Assembly: GCA_963575745.1 (NCBI GenBank)
Contig: CAUYUJ010015957.1
Span: forward strand, 239,745 to 303,744
From: Prorocentrum cordatum
Taxonomy: Eukaryota; Sar; Dinophyceae; Prorocentrales; Prorocentraceae
Direction of reading: 5' to 3'
DNA: 64,000 nt
The translations under genes were made by a program, and so were the position numbers. Shown piece after piece: positions 29,470-40,116 of the stretch; position 1 is the stretch's first letter, and each line of letters starts with the position of its first letter. The notes beneath the pieces were generated by a model that worked only from the letters and a program-made list of their open reading frames with translations, did no database searches and was not told the origin of the DNA.

Positions 29470-29870
29470 TGTATTCCTATAGATTGCCCCTCCCCTGTGG
29501 CTCCAATCCTTTGTGATTCGCGTATGGTCCTATAGATTGGGCATCTCCTGGGGCACGAATACCTGGTGTGGTACGTATGTTCCTATAGATTGCCCCTCCC
29601 CTGTGGCTCCAGTCCCACCTGTTAACGTATGTTCCTATAAATTGGGCATCTCCTGGAAACGGACCCTTGGTGTTTTGCATATGTTCCTATAGATTGCTCC
29701 CCACCGGTGGCTCCAATCCTGAGTGTTGCCGTATGTTCCAAAAGGTGGGCCTCTCCTGGGGCACGATGCCCTGGTGATTACGTATGGTCGTACAGATTGC
29801 CTCCCTCCAGTGGCTCCAACATGTTGCATGTTTACGTATGCTCCTATAGATTGGGCCTCTCCTATCCGCG
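29470..29870. repeat. 52-bp tandem repeat with 104-bp higher-order unit
   Basis: The core TTCCTATAGATTG occurs at about 29478, 29530, 29581, 29633, 29687, 29738, 29790 and 29842. Two versions alternate: one continues CCCCTCCCCTGTGGCTCC, the other GGCATCTCCTGGGGCAC. The true unit is therefore about 104 bp, present four times. Confidence 0.85.
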
Positions 29871-30838
29871 GCGTGGCTGGCTGTATCACGGTCCAACCAC
29901 TGCGTGAAACCTGCTGGGGCACAAACAAAGTGCAAGGGTTTCGCACGGCGTTTGTATGAGCACCACTATTCCTTGCTTCATCATGGAGGGAGGTATCGCG
30001 TAGCCATTTCGACCCAGTCACGCTCAGCCATGCTCAGGCCACTGGCGTGCAGATACACTCATCCTAAGCTTAGATCTACTTAGACTCATGCGCATAGACT
30101 CACTCGCACTACTGAGACCCATTCTCACCCCAACTCATTCACAGTTAGATTCACTCTCAGCCTGTCAATACTCAAAACCATTTCTAGTCGAAACCTCTTG
30201 CGCCTAGACACTCACAGCGGAATGGTCCATGCAAACAGATGCACATATGGGGAGCTCTACGCAGTAAATACTTGGAAGAGACGGCGGGGTCCAACACACT
30301 GCCTGCTGTGCGCACGCCCACCAGCCGCTACAAGAAAAAAAAGAAACCAAACTTTGCCAGGGACGGGGGGGGGAGGCGGCATGCTGCCTGCTGAGCGCAG
30401 GCCTACTGGCCTTGTCACAAAGAGGTGCAAAGTGATTGCGGGTGCACCCCCACACAACGCACACAACGCTCGCAAACCAGCCGTCACTTTGCTGTGGTTT
30501 TGGACAGGGATTACTGGGGCCGTCGACCTACTCCCAATGTGGCGCACCTGGTGCGCGTGGCTCACCTGGCACGTGCGGCGCACCTCGCGGGCATCGCGCA
30601 CCTGGCTGGCGTCTGCCTTGGTTCCCGATGGCTGCCGATGGTGGCCCGTGCCCGTGCTGACCCTCGGGTGCTACTTCTGTGGTGGCAGGGCGGGTGGGAG
30701 TGAGTGACACGGCTTGCGGCATGGGGTAGCTTGATCAACGTTCCCTAAGAATAAATACTCCCTCCCCTACCGGACCAGCAGCCAACCCGGACGCATGCGC
30801 ACCCCCCCACTGTCAAAAAACTGAACAAAATACACGTT
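29871..30838. other. No gene; degenerate copies of the 148-bp and GAGTGAGTGACACGGC modules
   Basis: CACTGCCTGCTGTGCGCACGCC (near 30297) and CATGCTGCCTGCTGAGCGCA (near 30380) are drifted versions of the module at 30839. At 30530-30720 a GCGCACCTGG-type repeat ends in GGGTGGGAGTGAGTGACACG, the join sequence also found near 31815 and 51855. Confidence 0.5.
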
Positions 30839-31230
30839 GCACCAGAATCAGGCTCATGCGCGGACGCACCTCAATCACTTTGGATTGGTTTTTGACAAGG
30901 GCGGCGGGGGGGCGGCATATTGCCTGCTGTTTCCAACGCCAACACCCCCACCATCCCTTGCAAAAAAACAATACAACATTCACTTTGCACCAAAGTCTGG
31001 ATCATGCGCCGACGCACCGCGATCACTTTGCGTTGGATTGGACAGGGACGGCGGAGAGGCGGGCATATTGCCTGCTGTTCGCAACGCCAACACCCCGAAC
31101 CACCCCTGGTTAAAAACGATACAACGCTCACGTTGCAGCAAAATCTGGACCATGCGCGGGCATCAAGCGATCACGTTGACGCTGCACCAGTTTTTCGCAG
31201 GGACGCCTGCATATTGCCTGCTGAGGGAAG
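30839..31230. repeat. 148-bp tandem repeat
   Basis: Units start with GCACCANAATCTGG-like sequence at 30839, 30987 and 31135, with a partial fourth. Each contains CATGCGC, then ATCACTTTG, then GGCATATTGCCTGCTG, then CGCCAACACCCC. More copies lie at 31370 and 51300. Confidence 0.85.
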
Positions 31231-31934
31231 GGCGGCGGTATAGGAGAAATAGGAGGTAGAGGCAGAAGAGAGAAGACTTGCAGGGAGGAGAGAGGAAGAG
31301 GAGGAAGAAAGGAAGGATTTTCACATATGTGCACTGCTATGAAGTTGCAGCGTACATCATTCAAGCTAGTATATTGCCTGCTGCGCGCAGGCCCCACTCC
31401 TCCACGACAACAAAACATTATACGCGGACTTTCCGACGGCGGCCATGCGCGGGAGCCCCGCGACCACTCTGCGTAGTGATTTCTGGCAGGGCTGCTGCGG
31501 GGCGCCCCGGGCACGCGCGGCGCACGTCGTGGGAGTCGCGCACCCCTGGCTGGCGTCTGCATCGGTTCCCGGTGTCGTGGTCGCTGCGGGCCCCTGCCAA
31601 CACGGAGACTGGAGTGCTACAGGCCTCGGAACAAATTAGCAAACACATGCCACATTCAAAGGTCAACGCCTCCCCCTCCCCCCAATGTTCAAAGTTGGCG
31701 GTGAGTCTGATGAGATGCACTTCGACCGCAGTCTCCCCCGCGCGTGCCAACATTGAGTTTGGGGGGGAGGGAGAGTGTTCAGTAATTGTTTCCCTCTACC
31801 GTACTTATGTGGTGGGAGGGCGGGCGCGAGTGAGCGAGACGGCTTGCGCTCTGTGGGCAAGAGGTGTCCTTACCCCTCCCCTCCCCATACCCCCTCCCCT
31901 CGGTCTGGAGGGCGGGGGCGCGGGTCGTTGGCGC
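31231..31934. other. No gene; composite repeat interior
   Basis: A purine-rich AGGAGAGAGG tract (31250-31315) is followed by another degenerate 148-bp module (31370-31450), then GGCGCACGTCGTGGGAGTCG sequence and the GAGTGAGCGAGACGGC join at about 31827. Confidence 0.5.
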
Positions 31935-32600
31935 GTCCAAGATGGCCCAAGATGTCCCCAAAATGGCCAAGAGGACCTCCAAAATGGCCCCAGATAGCGC
32001 AAGATTCCTCAAGATGGCTTCCAATATGCTCCAAGCAGTCCCAAAACCGCTCCAAGACGGCTACAAGAGGCCACGGAGCCTGCCAAGGCGGCCTCGAAGA
32101 GGCCCAAATCTTTCAAAAACCAAACAAGAATTCAACGATTTATGCCGTCTCACCCTTTCGCTGCTGGTGGCCCCCCGAGGCCCCAAGATGACTTCCAGGG
32201 GGTCCAAGAGAGCCCCAAGAGAGACCCGTAGGGCTCCAAGACGGCCCCAGGAGCGCCCAAGAGCGCCTAAAGAGCGCCCCAAGCGAGTCTCAAGCGAGCC
32301 CCAAGAGACGAGTTCAGGGGCTCTCGAGGGGCGGCCCTACTTGAGGACCCTCCCTCTCTGATCGATGTCCTCCCATGTGGCCCCAAGATGACCCCCAAAG
32401 CTCCCAAGAGTGCCCCGAGAGGGCCCCAAGAGGCCCCCAAGAAGCCCCCAAGAGGCTCCCAAGAGATCTGCAACAGGCTCCCCCGATTCACCCAAGACGC
32501 TCCAAGAGACCCTTGGGACCGCCAAGAGGCCCCCAAGACGCCCTAAGAGGACTCCAAAGATCTCAAGGGACATCCGAAGAGACTCCTAGAGGCATCCAAG
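31935..32600. repeat. 11-bp CCAAGATGGCC/CCAAGAGGCCC array
   Basis: A long array of 11-mers such as CCCAAGATGGC, CCAAGAGGCCC and GCCCCAAGAGA with drift. A non-repetitive insert (about 32105-32165) interrupts it. Long open frames on both strands arise because 33 bp codes an 11-residue period. Confidence 0.85.
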
Positions 32601-32790
32601 AAGCATCTGGCCTTTCTGCTCGCCTTGCGCCCTCCCTGTTTCTGTCTGTTTGGCCACCCTCACCCCTTTTCCTTGAAACGAACTCCTACCTGTCGCGCCC
32701 CAAGACGCGTCGGTAGGACGTGTTGGGCGTTTCGCCTGAGACTTCCTCGCTGTGTATGGTCCTGAAGTTTGCAAGAGCTTCACGGGCGAT
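32601..32790. other. No gene seen
   Basis: Short unique-looking spacer between the 11-bp array and the 82-bp satellite. Confidence 0.4.
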
Positions 32791-33270
32791 ACGCGGGTGC
32801 TTTTCGAGATGTGGCTCTAGCTTCAGCGCCACGCGCATTCGTCTTAAAAGTTCGCAGCAGCTTCACGGATGGAGGGCGGGTGGCTTTCAATAGTTGGGTC
32901 TAGCCTTATCGCCGCGTGCATTCGCATTACAGTGTGCAACACTTTTACGGATGGAGGGCGGGTGGCTTTCAAAATGTGGTTCTCGCCTTAGCGCCCCGCA
33001 CGTTCGTCTGAAAAGTTTGCAACCGTTTTACGGGTGGAGGGCGATTCATGTTCAATATGTGGTGTTCGTTTTAGCGCCGCGCACATTCGTCTTACACGTT
33101 TTCACCACTTTTACGGATGGAGGACGGCTCCGTTTCAAAATGTATGGATTGCTTCAGCGCCACGAACATTCGTCCTAAACGTTTGCAACATCTCAAGGAT
33201 GGAAGGCGGTTACCTTTCAAACTGTGGTTATCGATTGGCGCAGCGCACATTCTTTTGGTAAATGTGCAGC
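32791..33270. repeat. 82-84 bp satellite, about six copies
   Basis: The GGATGGAGGGCGG landmark recurs at 32867, 32949, 33033, 33115 and 33197. Between landmarks each unit holds TTAGCGCC(G/A)CGCACATTCGTCTT with drift. Confidence 0.85.
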
Positions 33271-33539
33271 ATGCCTCTTGAAAGTGTGAAGGACTCGTAC
33301 GGTCGAATTCCCAAGTGCTCTGGTGCGATTAACGGTTATCAGGACGCAGCAATAGCATTGATTCGCGAAAATATCGAAATCCCAAGAAAAGCGTTCTGGC
33401 ACAACTCGAAACCCATTGGTCACCCGAAATCCCATTGGTCACCGTCAAGGTATCACTTTAGGTTCCAGGCCAGCACGGCAACTTTTCTATGTTTGAAAAC
33501 GTGGAAAACGCATGTTAATTTCCAAATCCAGTCGGTCAC
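33271..33539. other. No gene seen
   Basis: Lower-GC spacer. CACCCGAAATCCCATTGGTCACC contains a small direct repeat. No domain found. Confidence 0.4.
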
Positions 33540-33712
33540 CATGGCCCTGCCACACGTTCCTGACTCGGGAAGGGCTGAGAAAGTAAGAATCCCATAGCCC
33601 TGCCACACGTTCGTGACGTGTGAAAGCTGAAATGGTGAGAATCCCATAGCCCTGCCACACATTCGTGACTTGCGAAAGCTGAAATGGTGAGACTCGCATT
33701 GCCATGCCACAC
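33540..33712. repeat. About 54-bp tandem repeat, three and a half copies
   Basis: The landmark CCTGCCACACGTTCGTGAC recurs near 33545, 33597, 33651 and 33703, each followed by a GAAAGCTGAAATGGTGAGAATCCCATAG-type spacer. Confidence 0.85.
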
Positions 33713-34754
33713 GTGTTTGATTATTTTGCTAATCAACATAAGGCAACTGTCCCCCGCGAGAATAAAGTTCGGCCTTGCCGCCACTCTCACCCAACCAAAT
33801 CTGTATGGGCCAGGGATAATCAACTCTCAGGGGTATGCTTTATTTATCCGAAGGGTTCGGGTAGGATTGCCAGGACGCAACAGCCACGTTGATCTGAAGC
33901 GTTGAAGACCCAAGAATTGGGCCGCTTCCCACAATTCAAGCAAATTCTTCTAGGGACCAACGGGGGAATTTGGAGGAAAGGTGTATTGTATCATCGTTGA
34001 TGCGTCTTGGGCTGGTCCTCCTCCACCTCTTCCTCATCCGCCTACTCCTCCTCCCCCCTCCTCCCCTCTCCCTCCTCCCCCTCCTCCTCCTCCTCCTCCT
34101 CCGATTCCTCCTCCATCCTCCCCCTGTTGGGGTAGAACGGCTGTCCCAGCCCTTTGTTCCGCTGCCTGCTCCTACACATCCCTGATCAGAGCAACTCGCC
34201 GATGTATCGTCTGCAATCGCGAAGCGTCTAGAACTAAGCCGAGTCGGCCGCTCCAAGATGCACAACTGCGCCATGCCAGCGTCAGGACCCATCGGATCGT
34301 CGCAGCCTCGGAATCGAAGCCGGGCCAGCCGAGATCAATGTCGAGCCGGATCGATCGCATCGAAGTGGACCACGGAGTCCTGTACCACATGCAGTAGAGG
34401 TAGTTGTGGATGAAGTCAACCATGATCAGGATCTCGGGGCCGCGCGCTCGCCGGCCCACGCGCGCCGAGGCTCGCGCCGTGCCACGCCCCCGAGCCAGGA
34501 GGGGCCCCGCGCGAAGGGCCTGGTCCGCGCCCGTGGGCCGAGCAGTGCCCTGCGGCCTCGCGGATCTCCGAGGACCTGCTTTGGTCGATCCCGGCGTTCT
34601 CCCTCGACCTCGAAGTCCGCTGGCGGCGGGCACAAGGGGGCCCGCGCCTTCTGAGAAGCAGGTGTGCTTCTCGGAAGCCTCCCCCCCTCCCCCACACCCC
34701 CCTCCTGCGCGTGGCCGACAGGGGGCTGGAGCGGCGGCGCGCGGGTTGGGGTGG
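33713..34754. other. Unassigned; possible coding segment on minus
   Basis: A (CCT)-rich tract lies at 34017-34120. On minus about 34435-34175 a frame reads EILIMVDFIHNYLYCMWYRT and continues for some 85 residues. It is protein-like but not recognised. A fragment with CTTCTGAGAAG and GCTTCTCGGAAGCC (34648-34680) resembles the MITE-like family interior. Confidence 0.3.
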
Positions 34755-34759
34755 ACAAC

Positions 34760-34793
<34 letters not shown>

Positions 34794-34801
34794 ACAACAA
34801 C
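34755..34801. repeat. (CAA)n microsatellite
   Basis: About 15 CAA units with one CGA. Confidence 0.95.
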
Positions 34802-35197
34802 AATCATTTTACCCGAACGCTCAGTGTTCTCACCAGTGCCAGGGTTTTCATGCGACGCGAGACAATACCCCCACTTCGTGGGGGGGCAGTTCAAGCTCTA
34901 CCAAATATCCAAACGACTCTTCGCGACCACCCAAACCCAGCTTCCCGCCCTATGACGTTGGGACACTTCACTTCGTGGCGTGCGGACGACCGTGGCTACT
35001 ACACTGGCGTGGGGTACACACCCACAGAACTTGGTCACTTATTCGGGGCGCGCGTGTGCCCAGCATCCTGCAATTGTGACATACAATACATGACACAGAC
35101 AGACAGAGAGAGAGACAGAGAGCAGACAGAGAGAGAGACAGAGAGAGCGGAGTTGGTCACATTTTTGGGGCAAGTTCCTGAGATCGTCGTGTTTTTT
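34802..35197. other. No gene; (GA/CAGA)n tract
   Basis: ACAGACAGAGAGAGAGACAG repeats cover 35094-35150. The rest is unassigned. Confidence 0.45.
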
Positions 35198-35765
35198 GTT
35201 GGTCTTGCGCGCGCGAATGTCCACTTTACTTTTTTTTGCAAGGGAGTATTGAAATTTGATTATGTTAGAACAAGAAAAAGTAGCTCGCGCGAGCTCATGT
35301 AACATAAATGTTGAAAAACCAGAGTCGGACAGCGCGCGCGGGATGAAATTTGGACATTTTTTTTTGAAAAACCATTGGGTTTTTTGATGTTTTTATGTTG
35401 AAATCGTTACGAAACCTAAGGTTCTGGAAGGATTTCGTCTTGCGCGCGCGAATGTCCACTTTACCTTATTTTTTGCAAGGGATTATTGAAATTTGATTAT
35501 GTTAGAACAAGAAAAAGTAGCTCGCGCGAGCTCATGTAACATAAATGTTGAAAAACCATTGGTTTCGTGGGATTCGGACAGCGCGCGCGGAAGGACATTT
35601 TGACAATTTTTTCTTAAAAAACCATTGGGTTTTTGATGTTTTTATGTTAAAATCGCTACGAAACCTAAGGTTTTGGAAGGATTTCGTCTTGCGCGCACGA
35701 ATGTCCACTTTACCTTATTTTTTGCAAGGGATTCTTGCAATTTGATCAAGTAAGAACAAGAATTT
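35198..35765. repeat. AT-rich 235-249 bp tandem repeat
   Basis: The landmark TCTTGCGCGC(G/A)CGAATGTC recurs at 35203, 35438 and 35687. Units share CACTTTACCTTATTTTTTGC, AGTAGCTCGCGCGAGCTC (itself holding the palindrome GAGCTCGCGCGAGCTC reading across strands) and TGTTGAAAAACC. It is much lower in GC than the surroundings. Confidence 0.85.
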
Positions 35766-35947
35766 TCATTTTCTATTGTTTTTTGCAAGGGAAAACGAGC
35801 GTCAACAAAACAACCGGATCCGGACATAATCCACTTTTCTGAAGCTTTCGCGAAAAAATGATGAAAATGTAGCTGCGGCCTAGGCGCGGCGCAGAGGTCG
35901 CGCACCAGGGGTCCCAACAATAATAATTCTTTAGAAGGAATAATATT

Positions 35948-35948
35948 C

Positions 35949-36001
<53 letters not shown>
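35948..36001. repeat. (CAA)n microsatellite, copy 1
   Basis: 18 CAA units at the head of macrosatellite copy 1. Confidence 0.95.
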
Positions 36002-36002
<1 letters not shown>

Positions 36003-36247
36003 CAGTTTAAGACTGTTCGCCCTTATCTGCTCGAGTGTCGAATAACGCTAATGTCCCAAACCCTCGATACCTGCCCTTTTCGTCTTCGATCGAACCCCTT
36101 TTGGGGGGTATACCTTTTTTCCCTGCAGGCCGGGCCCTGGCAAGCGGCGGGGCGGCCGCGGACCGTCGGCCTGGCCAGGGGCAGCGCTGATCGGCGGGGC
36201 GGCCGCGGACCGTCGACCCGACCCCAAGAGGGACGGACAGGGGACCG

Positions 36248-36332
36248 ACCACGACGACGACGACGACGACGACGACGACGTCGACGACGACGGCAACGAC
36301 GGCGACGGCGACGACGACGACGAGCGAAAGCG
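36248..36332. repeat. (GAC)n microsatellite, copy 1
   Basis: A GAC/ACG tract with GTC and GGC interruptions. The matching tract in copy 2 is at 37960-38022. Confidence 0.9.
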
Positions 36333-36379
36333 AGAGCGAGAGAGAGAGAACGACAGCAGATGCACGAAGTAGGCCACGA

Positions 36380-37112
36380 AGGGCGACAGCGGGGACACGA
36401 AGGGAATGCGTATGGGGCCACGATGAGCGCGAACGAGCGTGGGTCACGAAGGGCAGATAATGCGGGGCCACAGAAGGCAACGATGGGGCCACTGAGGGTA
36501 GCACTTGGGCCACGTAGGACAATGAGGGGGCCACAAACGGCGACAGCGGGGCCACGAAGGGCATGCACATGGGGCCACAACGGGCGCGAACGAGCGGGGG
36601 TCACGAAGGGCATACGTATGTTGGGCCGCGGAGGGTACGGACGGGGCCACTGAGGCAGCAACGGGGACACGAAGGGCAGCGAGGGGGCCACGAAGGGCGA
36701 CAGCGGGGCCACAAAAGGCATGCATATGGGGCCACCACGGGCGCGAACAAGCGGGGGCCACGAAGGGCATACATATATGGGGCCACGAAACAAAGCGAGG
36801 GGGCCACGAAGGGCTGCAACGGGGCGACGAAGGGCAGCGAGGGGGCCAAGAACGGCTGCAACGGGGCCACGAAGGGCTGCAACGGGGCCACGAATGGCAG
36901 CGAGGGGGCCACGAAGGGCTGCAACGGGGCCACGAAACAAAGCGAGGGGGCCACGAAGGGCTGCAACGCGGCCACGAAGGGCAGCGAGGAGGCCACGAGG
37001 GGCTGCAACGGGGCCACGAAACAAAGCGAGGGGGCCACGAAGGGCTGCAACGGGGCCACGAAACAAAGCGAGGGGGCCACGAAGGGCTGCAACGGGGCCA
37101 CGAAGGGCAGAG
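36380..37112. repeat. 21-bp minisatellite in macrosatellite copy 1
   Basis: The unit is GGGGCCACGAAGGGCTGCAA(C), alternating with GGGGCCACGAAACAAAGCGAG. Because 21 is a multiple of 3, both strands are open throughout and give 7-residue repeats (ATKGCNG on plus, FVAPLQP on minus). Copy 2 has only about eight units. Confidence 0.9.
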
Positions 37113-37575
37113 AGATCCCAATTCCTAGGTAATCTGTGAAGGAGTCCTAAGCGTGAGCGCGACTCCTGGGTGCCTGGGTGTCGGGAGCGCGGCGCTGGAG
37201 TAAATTGCAAGAAATTCCAACGCAAGGGCGCTATTCTTCAGCAAATTGCAAGCAAGTCTCCAGCGAGAGCGCGACTCCAGAGCGCAGGAGGAGCGATTCC
37301 TGAATAAATCGCAAGGAAGTCCCAAGCGAGAGCGCGATTCTTAAATAAAATGCAAGGAAGTCTGGGGCGGGAGCGGGGGTCCTGGCTAAATTGTGAGGAA
37401 GTCTCAAGCGGGAGCCGTTGTTGTTGTAATCTGGGGGCCAGGGGGCCAGTTTGAGCAGGAAGACTTTGCTTGACAAAAAACAAGATGCGAGCCCCGGGGG
37501 GGGCACTTCAATTGAAAAAAATAATGTGCACCGGTGGGGGGGACCAACAATAATTATTCTTCAAGAATGAGAGTT

Positions 37576-37576
37576 C

Positions 37577-37650
<74 letters not shown>

Positions 37651-37654
37651 CGTC

Positions 37655-37711
<57 letters not shown>
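37576..37711. repeat. (CAA)n microsatellite, copy 2
   Basis: About 45 CAA units with one CGT interruption. Confidence 0.95.
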
Positions 37712-37958
37712 CATGTGAAGACTGTTCGCCCTTATATGCTCGAGTGTGCAATAACCCGTATTTCCCGAACCCTCGATACCCGCCCTCTTCGTCTTCGATC
37801 GAACCCCTTTTGGGGGTATACCTTTCTTCCCTGCAGGCCGGGCCCCGGCAAGCGGCGGGGCGGCCGCGGACCGTCGGCCTGGCCAGCGGCAGCGCTGATC
37901 GGCGGGGCGGCCGCGGACCGTCGACCCGACCCCAAGAGGGATGGACAGGGGACCGACC

Positions 37959-37991
<33 letters not shown>

Positions 37992-38704
37992 TCGAAGACG
38001 ACGGCGACGACGCGACGACGAGCGAAAGCGAGAGCGAGAGAGAACGACAGCAGGGCCACGAAGGGCACGAAGTAGGCCACGAAGGGCGACAGCGGGGACA
38101 CGAAGGGAATGCGTATGGGGCCACGAAGAGTGCGAACGAGCGGGGGCCACGAAGTGCAGATAATGCGGGGCCACAGAAGGCAACTATGGGGCCACTGAGG
38201 GTAGCAACTGGGCCACGTAGGACAATGAGGGGGACACAAATGGCGACAGCGGGGCCACGAAGGGCATGCACATGGGGCCACAACGGGCGCGACTCCTGGG
38301 TGCCTGGGTGTCGGGAGCGCGGCGCTTGGGCAAATTGCAAAAAAATCCAACGCAAGGCTATTCTTCGGTAAGTTGCAAGCATGTCTTCAGCGAGAGCGCG
38401 ACTCCAGAGCTCCGGGAGAGTGATTCCTGAACAAATTGTAAGGAAGTCCCAAGCGAGAGCGCGATTCCTGAATAAAATGCGAGGAAGTCTCGGGCGGGAG
38501 CGGGGGTCCTGCCTAAATTGCAAGGAAGTCTCAGGCGGGAGCCGTTGTTGTTGTAACCCGGGGGCCAGGGGGCCAGTTTGAGCAGGAAGATTTTCCCTGT
38601 CAAAAAACAGGGTGCGAGCGTCGAGGGGCACACTCTGATTGAGGAAGAACAGCATGCACCGGTGGGGGGGGATCAACAATAATTATTCTTCAATAATGAG
38701 AATT

Positions 38705-38705
38705 C

Positions 38706-38791
<86 letters not shown>

Positions 38792-38796
38792 AAAAA
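38705..38796. repeat. (CAA)n microsatellite, copy 3
   Basis: About 30 CAA units ending in an A run. Confidence 0.95.
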
Positions 38797-38952
38797 TCGG
38801 GGGACGCCCGGGCCTGCGAGGCCGCAGCGGCAGCGTGCCGCGAGGAGGCAGCGGCGCCTCGGGCGGGCCCCCTGGAGAGCGCCCGCGGCGGAGACCGGCG
38901 CGCGCGGCGCGCACGCTGCCGGGCCCCTCTCGGCGCACCACGGGCCTCGCGC
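38797..38952. other. No gene seen
   Basis: GC-rich spacer between (CAA)n and (TCC)n tracts. Confidence 0.4.
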
Positions 38953-39108
38953 CCCTCCTCCTCCTCCTCCTCCTCCTCCTCCTCCTCCTCCTCCTCCTCC
39001 TCCTCCTCCTCCCTCCTCCTCCTCTCCTCCTCCTCCTCCTCCTCCTCCTCCTCCTCCTCCTCCTCCTCCTCCTCCTCCTCCTCCTCCTCCTCCTCCTCCT
39101 CCTCCTCC
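38953..39108. repeat. (TCC)n microsatellite
   Basis: About 50 units with two small slips (CCTCCC and CTCTCC). Confidence 0.95.
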
Positions 39109-39473
39109 CACGCCAGCGAGACACCCCGTTCGGGCTCTTGTTGTCCGTCAGCGGCGAGGCAGAGCTGGCCTGCACCAGCGCCAGAGCTGAACGGGGGCCC
39201 CGACAAAGCGAAGCGGCCAGCGTGCAGGAGCGGGGCGAGGGCCGAGACGGCGGCCGCGGAGGGGGGAGCAGAAGAGGCCGGCCCCCGTTCGGGCACACGC
39301 CAGCACGGACGAAGGAGCCGTGAATGTGGCGCACGGGCACCAGATCCACGGCTCGGGGAAGGCACCCCCCCGTAAAACGAGGCCAATGCCGCGGCACCTG
39401 GCGACGCAGCACGCCGGAGTTCGCACGGAAGCGGGAGCCATCGCCATCATCCGCGCGCCCTGCTCCGTATTCC
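39109..39473. other. No gene recognised
   Basis: GC-rich spacer leading to a cluster of MITE-like elements. Confidence 0.4.
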
Positions 39474-39541
39474 GGCGGCGAGCGATGGGGAGGGAGGTGA
39501 GAGGGAGGAGGCCTTCTCATCTCCCCCCCTCGCTCGCCGCC
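39474..39541. mobile_element. Short MITE-like copy
   Basis: A 68-bp element with ends GGCGGCGAGCGATGGGGAGG and CCCCCCTCGCTCGCCGCC. The centre is GGAGGCCTTCTC. It is nearly all inverted repeat and may be a minimal deletion derivative. Confidence 0.6.
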
Positions 39542-39750
39542 GAGTGTCTGCGCTTCCCAGACCGGTGTGGGGGGGTGGGTCCGCCTGCACCGCTCCCCGT
39601 CCCCGTCAACCCCGTGGGCGGCCCAGGACGGCAGCCCGGCCCGGGCGGAGACAGGCCGGAGCCGCGCGCGAGGCACGAGGAGGTCTGCAGGGGCAGGGGG
39701 CGACGCGCAGGCGGCGAGGAGCGGCGAGGGGCATGCAGTTTCCAAGATTC
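39542..39750. other. No gene seen
   Basis: GC-rich spacer between two MITE-like copies. Confidence 0.4.
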
Positions 39751-39940
39751 GGCGGCGAGCGAGGGGGGGACATGAAAAGGAGAAGGCCTTCTCGGAAGGC
39801 GGCGGGACTTCTCAGAAGCCCTCGCGCCTTCGGAAAGGCTTTTCGCGTCCTCGGGAAAGGCTTCGAGAACTTCTCAGAAGGCCGGGGGACTTCCGAGCTT
39901 CCTGGGAAGGCCCGCCTCTTCTCACTTCCCCCGAGGCTTG
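39751..39940. mobile_element. MITE-like element (same family as 6688)
   Basis: Left GGCGGCGAGCGAGGGGGGGA, right CTTCTCACTTCCCCCGAGG. The interior has GGCCTTCTCGGAAGGC, ACTTCTCAGAAGCCC and CTTCTCAGAAGGCC. Confidence 0.6.
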
Positions 39941-39954
39941 CCCGAGAAAAATGG

Positions 39955-40112
39955 TTAGGGCGCCACATGCGAACCCTACCCCTACCCCCCACGATTCCTG
40001 AGGGGGAGGGTGGGGTTCACTTCGCTCGGGCGCTCCCCAGCGAAGCGAACCCCACCCCCCCCACCCTCAGAAATCGTGGGGGGCAGGGGTAGGGTTCGCA
40101 TACGGCCCCCTA
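39955..40112. mobile_element. Foldback element flanked by ATGG
   Basis: Two arms of about 75 bp (39955-40026 and about 40040-40112) are reverse complements with few mismatches. Each contains TGCGAACCCTACCCCT, CCCCCACGATT and GTGGGGTTC in mirrored order. The loop is only about 12 bp. ATGG occurs on both sides (39951-39954 and 40113-40116) and may be a target duplication. Confidence 0.75.
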
Positions 40113-40116
40113 ATGG

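Larger units (their letters stand above)
35918..38796. repeat. Macrosatellite of 1.1-1.6 kb units headed by (CAA)n
   Basis: Copy 1 starts with CAATAATAATTCTTTAGAAG (about 35918), copy 2 with CAATAATTATTCTTCAAGAA (37547), and a third head with CAATAATTATTCTTCAATAA (38678). After the (CAA)n each copy has GACTGTTCGCCCTTAT, then CTGCAGGCCGGGCC, then (GAC)n, then GGGGCCACGAAGGG repeats, then GGTGCCTGGGTGTCGGGAGC, then GGGGGCCAGGGGGCCAGTTT. Copy 1 is longer because its 21-bp minisatellite is expanded; copy 3 is cut at the (CAA)n, where GGGGGACGCCC and a (TCC)n follow. Confidence 0.9.

Noticed and set aside
20481-33270. CRISPR array
   Set aside because: The direct repeats are contiguous or much longer than CRISPR repeats, spacers are not unique, and there are no cas genes; the genome is eukaryotic.
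36023-37225. A 400-residue frame with FVAPLQP repeats
   Set aside because: Both strands are open because the minisatellite unit is 21 bp; the frame mixes repeat, (GAC)n and unique sequence and is not shared in frame with the second macrosatellite copy.
39955-40112. Telomere-like TTAGGG ends on the foldback element
   Set aside because: A single copy of the hexamer at each end and no array; coincidence is sufficient.
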